Assembly (NCBI GenBank): GCA_002409725.1
Contig: DHOI01000024.1
Location: 3,842-10,293 of the forward strand
Origin: Christensenella sp. UBA5394
GTDB taxonomy: Bacteria; Bacillota; Clostridia; Christensenellales; CAG-138
Length of the DNA: 6,452 nucleotides
Reading direction: 5' to 3'
Shown piece by piece: positions 3,802-6,452 of the stretch (position 1 is its first letter; each line of letters begins with the position of its first letter). The notes under the pieces were generated by a model. That model did no database searches, was not told the DNA's origin, and saw only the letters and a program-made list of their open reading frames with translations. The translations under genes and the position numbers were made by a program.

Positions 3802-6156
3802 ATGAAAAAGCAAGTCCTGTTTTCTTTGATCTTGGCTGCGGTTTTGCTGCTGGTTCCCATGGGGGCACTAGCGGCGGACACGACTCCCACGGGCAGCGGC
3901 GATAATCTTGCTTCCAACGGCGCGGAGGCCTTCACCATTACGACCAAGAATAAGCTAGATCCCTCGGCCACGCAAACCACCCTGGATAGCTTTACGCAAG
4001 GCGCTGCCTCCGAAGACGCCACTGTGGCCTGTTGGAAGGACGCGGATGGAAGCCTTAAATTCGTCTATTTATCGAACGTGACCACGCTCACCCTAAACGC
4101 AGGTAAAACGGCGAACCTTTCCGGCAACGTCAGCATCAAAAGCCTGACCATCGGCGCGGGCGCCGGGCTGATCGTGCCCGCCGGCACGGACACCGCGAAA
4201 AACAGCCTTACCGCTGCCACGGTGATCGTCAACGCAAAAGGTACGCTAACCAACGACGGCGCGATCACGGCCGGTAGCGTTAGCGCCACGGGCGAAAAAA
4301 GCACCATCAGCAACGGTAGCGGCTCTACGATGGCCGCGGATGTAACGATCGGTGCCGGCGGCAGGCTGACCAACGAGGGCAGCATTGCGGGCAGCCTGAA
4401 CAACCAGGGCAACGCGGACCTGGATGGCGGCACGGTGAGCGGCGATATCGTAAACAGCGGCGACGTGGTGGGCACGAAGCCCCTGACCGTCGGCGCGGGG
4501 CAGAAGCTCACCATCACGGGCAAAGGCTATGTAAGCCCCAGCATCGTTAACGATGGCGGCGAGGTTACCCTCAAAGATGAAGCCCTGGTGCGCGGTACTG
4601 TGTCCAACACGGGTACAGGCAAGCTGAATGTGGAAGGCGGCGAGGTGAGCGGCAAGGTCACCAACAATTCCGGCGCTACGGTAAACGTAGCCGGCGGCAC
4701 GCTCAATAACGTGACGAACAGCGGCGAATTGACCGTATCCGCCGGCCAGATAGACGGCAATGTGAGCAACGCCACGGGCAGCGAGTTGACCTTGAAAGGC
4801 ACCGGCGCGATCAATAAATCACTGGATAACGCGGGTACCCTCACCATGACCGGCGGCACGCTGGCCGGTTCGCTGGATAACGGCGGCACGGCCGCCATTT
4901 CCGGCGGTACGGTAAACGCGGACATAAACAACGCAAGCACCATGGCCCTTTCCGGCGTTACGGTAAACGGCGACTTGGCCAACGCCGGCGCCCTCACCCT
5001 GGGAGATGGGGTGACCCTGGCGGGCGATGTGGTGGAGAACGGCGAGGACGGGACGATCTCCGGTTCGGCGCTGACGGTAGATTCCGGCACGAGCATGTTT
5101 AACGAGGGCATTATAAGCGCAAAAACGGTTACCGTCAACGGCGCGCTGGAAAATGAGAAGGGCGGCACCATCACGAAGGATTCGACCCTCACCAACAATG
5201 GCAGGCTGACCAATGCGGGCATCGTCGCCAGTTCGTCCCTGAGCAACACCGGTACGCTGACCAACCAGAGCAAGGGTGAGATATCCAGCGCCGCCGTGAG
5301 CAACAGCGGCACCCTCACGAACGCTGCGGGTGGCCGCATCGCCAACAAGGACGCTGCTTTGACCAACACGGGCACCCTGACCAACAGCGGCACCATCACC
5401 GCCAAGGTGACCAACGAGAAGAGCGGTACGCTCACCAACAAGAGCGTTATCACCGGTGCTGTAACCAACAACGGCGGCACCGTGACCAATACCGAAAGCG
5501 GCTCCATGTCCGGTACGATCAACAACGCCGAAGGCGGCACCATCTCCAACGGCGGCTCTATCTCCGGCGATGTGGACAATAAGGGCACCATCAAAAACAC
5601 ATCGGATACTGCCTCGGTCAGCGGCAAGGTTACGGGCAACGAGGTGGAATCTACAGCCGCGGCTAAACCCATCACCGCCACCAATGCGGAAAAGACCGTT
5701 ACCCTTTCGGATATGCCCGCGGGATCTACTCTGACAACGGCAAAGCTTGTAGAAAGCAGCGACGCCTACAAGGCCCTCAAATCCGCGGCCAAGGATGCCA
5801 AGGTCGTCTGCGCCTACGACATCACCTGCAACAAGACCTTTACGGGCACAAAAACCCTCACCTTCATCCTCGGCAAGAACTATGCCGGCAAGACCATCAC
5901 CGCCCTGCACTACATCAACGGCATCGTCGATACATACAAGGGCAAGGTGGATTCCAGCGGCAATTTCAGCATACCCGTCACTTCCCTGAGCCCCTTCATG
6001 CTGGTCGAAGGCACGGTCAGCGGCAGCGGCGGTAGTGGTAGCGGCGGCAGTGGCTTCAGACCCGTGAAAACGGGCGATGCGGCGGATGTGGGCCCCGGCC
6101 TGGCCTTGATCCTGCTGGCCGCGGGGATCTATATCTGGCGTAAGCGGGCGGCGTAA
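3802..6156 (+). CDS. Exported cell-surface repeat protein (adhesin-like) with sorting-type C-terminus
   Basis: The 784-residue protein begins with a signal peptide (MKKQVLFSLILAAVLLLVP, cleavage likely after the ALA at 22-24 or one residue later). Residues about 90-620 are rich in Asn, Gly, Thr and Ser and built from short repeats such as NSGTLTN and GGTVxGxVxN, which suggests a beta-solenoid stalk. Residues about 622-738 form a non-repetitive domain ending SFxLVEGT-like (LSPFMLVEGT), a type seen near the C-terminus of many clostridial surface proteins. It holds Cys670 and Cys676; the only other cysteine seen is Cys77. A Gly/Ser linker (740-751) leads to PVKTGD (754-759), a hydrophobic segment (about 765-779) and WRKRAA, resembling a variant sortase signal. 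It is probably cell-wall or membrane anchored and may act in adhesion. That role is inferred, and no ligand or named homologue is recognised. Confidence 0.88.
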   Translation: MKKQVLFSLILAAVLLLVPMGALAADTTPTGSGDNLASNGAEAFTITTKNKLDPSATQTTLDSFTQGAASEDATVACWKDADGSLKFVYLSNVTTLTLNAGKTANLSGNVSIKSLTIGAGAGLIVPAGTDTAKNSLTAATVIVNAKGTLTNDGAITAGSVSATGEKSTISNGSGSTMAADVTIGAGGRLTNEGSIAGSLNNQGNADLDGGTVSGDIVNSGDVVGTKPLTVGAGQKLTITGKGYVSPSIVNDGGEVTLKDEALVRGTVSNTGTGKLNVEGGEVSGKVTNNSGATVNVAGGTLNNVTNSGELTVSAGQIDGNVSNATGSELTLKGTGAINKSLDNAGTLTMTGGTLAGSLDNGGTAAISGGTVNADINNASTMALSGVTVNGDLANAGALTLGDGVTLAGDVVENGEDGTISGSALTVDSGTSMFNEGIISAKTVTVNGALENEKGGTITKDSTLTNNGRLTNAGIVASSSLSNTGTLTNQSKGEISSAAVSNSGTLTNAAGGRIANKDAALTNTGTLTNSGTITAKVTNEKSGTLTNKSVITGAVTNNGGTVTNTESGSMSGTINNAEGGTISNGGSISGDVDNKGTIKNTSDTASVSGKVTGNEVESTAAAKPITATNAEKTVTLSDMPAGSTLTTAKLVESSDAYKALKSAAKDAKVVCAYDITCNKTFTGTKTLTFILGKNYAGKTITALHYINGIVDTYKGKVDSSGNFSIPVTSLSPFMLVEGTVSGSGGSGSGGSGFRPVKTGDAADVGPGLALILLAAGIYIWRKRAA
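4594..5598 (+). repeat. Degenerate protein repeats in the surface protein, about 17 residues (51 bases)
   Basis: Residues 265-599 of the surface protein are tandem degenerate repeats. The clearest run is LDNAGTLTMTGGTLAGS (341-357), LDNGGTAAISGGTVNAD (358-374), INNASTMALSGVTVNGD (375-391) and an 18-residue copy (392-409). Earlier copies at 265-340 are 17-21 residues long. From about 462 the pattern tightens to T/S-N-x-G-x-L/I-T-N motifs ending KGTIKN (594-599). Copies differ at both protein and DNA level, so this is an old array rather than a recent expansion. Confidence 0.75.
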
Positions 6157-6183
6157 TTTGTAAAAACATGGAATGTTGGGAAA

Positions 6184-6212
6184 AACAGGGCGCCCTGGCG
6201 GGCGCCTCTGTT
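6184..6212 (+). terminator. Hairpin after the surface protein gene
   Basis: AACAGGGCGCCC (6184-6195) pairs with GGGCGCC and CTGTT (6200-6212) with T6207 bulged and loop TGGC. It starts 28 bases after the stop codon. The plus strand lacks a T-run after the stem, while the minus strand reads CTGTTTTTCCC. It could act as a weak or bidirectional terminator. Its last two bases are the first two of the next -35 hexamer. Confidence 0.5.
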
Positions 6213-6239
6213 GACATGTGGGGAATATAAATGTAAAAT
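6211..6239 (+). promoter_or_regulatory. Strong promoter of the right-edge leader and off-window gene
   Basis: Perfect TTGACA (6211-6216), a 17-base spacer and TAAAAT (6234-6239, five of six) form a near-consensus sigma-A promoter. Transcription would start near 6246, about 26 bases before the leader ORF. A TATAAT at 6248-6253 has no matching -35. Confidence 0.8.
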
Positions 6240-6271
6240 ATGCATAATATAATCTATTGAAAGGACTCCCA

Positions 6272-6346
6272 ATGGAAGATACGGACGGTGACGAAAGTCC
6301 AAGTAACGCCATAGAGCGCAAGCGCGCATACTGGTATCGGGCATGA
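6272..6346 (+). CDS. Short leader peptide, 24 residues
   Basis: This is an ATG-to-TGA frame of 24 codons. AAAGGA (6260-6265) lies six bases upstream, an ideal spacing, and a near-consensus promoter lies just before it. The peptide starts MEDTDGDESP and ends RKRAYWYRA: an acidic N-terminus, then a basic and aromatic C-terminus with Tyr-Trp-Tyr codons close to the stop. The stop codon begins inside the first arm of a downstream stem (6339-6344). The next gene's ribosome binding site lies about 100 bases later at the window edge. This arrangement resembles attenuator leader peptides that sense amino acids or ribosome-targeting drugs. The Arg-Lys-Arg resembles the +x+ motif of macrolide arrest peptides, and Tyr-Trp-Tyr would suit aromatic amino acid control. 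Neither role is shown. The ORF is clear; the function is inferred. Confidence 0.6.
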   Translation: MEDTDGDESPSNAIERKRAYWYRA

Positions 6347-6388
6347 CCTGTGCCCCCTTGGCGGGGGTAAGTGGGGGTATGCCCTTTT
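6339..6388 (+). promoter_or_regulatory. Candidate attenuator stem with alternative pairings
   Basis: GGGCAT (6339-6344) pairs with ATGCCC (6379-6384), which is followed by TTTT. Inside, CCCCC (6353-6357) can pair with GGGGG at 6363-6367 or with a second GGGGG at 6373-6377. CGGGCATG (6338-6345) can alternatively pair with CATGCCG (6390-6396) with one bulge. A ribosome at the leader stop codon would cover the first arm. The T-run is short, so control could be by termination or by access to the later ribosome binding site. Confidence 0.4.
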
Positions 6389-6444
6389 GCATGCCGAAAA
6401 TAAATGATCGGATCCTCTGGTTGGGGGCTTTTCCGCCGGAATAT

Positions 6445-6452
6445 AAAGGAGA
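6445..6452 (+). promoter_or_regulatory. Ribosome binding site of a gene starting beyond the window
   Basis: AAAGGAGA ends exactly at the window edge. A start codon is expected within about 5-10 bases outside. No part of the gene is visible, so its product is unknown. Confidence 0.55.

Noticed and set aside
4594..5598. Repeats considered as a CRISPR array or recent minisatellite
   Set aside because: Copies are degenerate, stay in frame throughout a protein gene and have no constant repeat with unique spacers.
4819..6321. A 500-codon open frame on the minus strand opposite the surface protein gene
   Set aside because: It is antisense to a clear signal-peptide-to-anchor protein, starts in the downstream leader and is His/Gly/Arg-rich with no recognisable domain. 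The repetitive GC-rich codons of the real gene keep the opposite frame open; similar antisense frames occur at 4527-5684 and 4065-4523.

Overview
The window (6,452 bases, GC-rich coding sequence) looks like chromosome of an anaerobic, moderately high-GC Firmicute of the class Clostridia, plausibly a gut species. This rests on a clostridial-type [FeFe] hydrogenase-like N-terminus, an MsmX/UgpC sugar-transport ATPase, consensus sigma-A promoters (TTGACA / TATAAT-like), AGGAGG-type ribosome binding sites, and a surface protein with a Gram-positive sorting-type C-terminus. No tRNA, rRNA, insertion sequence, CRISPR array or phage gene was found.

Layout. Positions 1-482 (minus strand) hold the first 160 codons of an iron-sulfur oxidoreductase, most likely the catalytic subunit of an [FeFe] hydrogenase, running off the left edge. 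Its promoter (581-609) is near perfect, and a Rex-like redox operator half-matching the consensus lies over the -10. The gap 483-971 contains this promoter, a strong hairpin and a possible small minus-strand RNA. A GNAT acetyltransferase follows (972-1469, plus) with its own promoter and terminator, then a small two-helix membrane protein of unknown function (1633-2058), again with its own promoter.

After a terminator with a promoter built into it (2164-2205) comes a roughly 240-base structured leader and the sugar ABC transporter ATPase gene (2451-3572). No permease or binding-protein gene is adjacent, as expected for the shared MsmX-type ATPase. Two hairpin terminators close that unit. The largest gene (3802-6156) encodes a 784-residue exported, Asn/Gly/Thr/Ser-rich repeat protein with a signal peptide, a beta-solenoid-like repeat region, a conserved C-terminal surface-protein domain and a KTGD/hydrophobic/positive sorting-type tail.

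The right end (6157-6452) is a complete regulatory leader for a gene beginning just outside the window. It has a consensus promoter, a well-placed ribosome binding site, a 24-codon peptide ending in RKRAYWYRA whose stop codon begins inside a stem, C- and G-runs that can pair in two ways, and finally the ribosome binding site of the missing gene. This leader-peptide attenuator candidate is the most interesting item here.

The genes are mostly single-gene units with separate promoters and terminators, so the window does not describe one pathway. It combines hydrogen metabolism, an acetyltransferase, sugar uptake energetics and a cell-surface protein.
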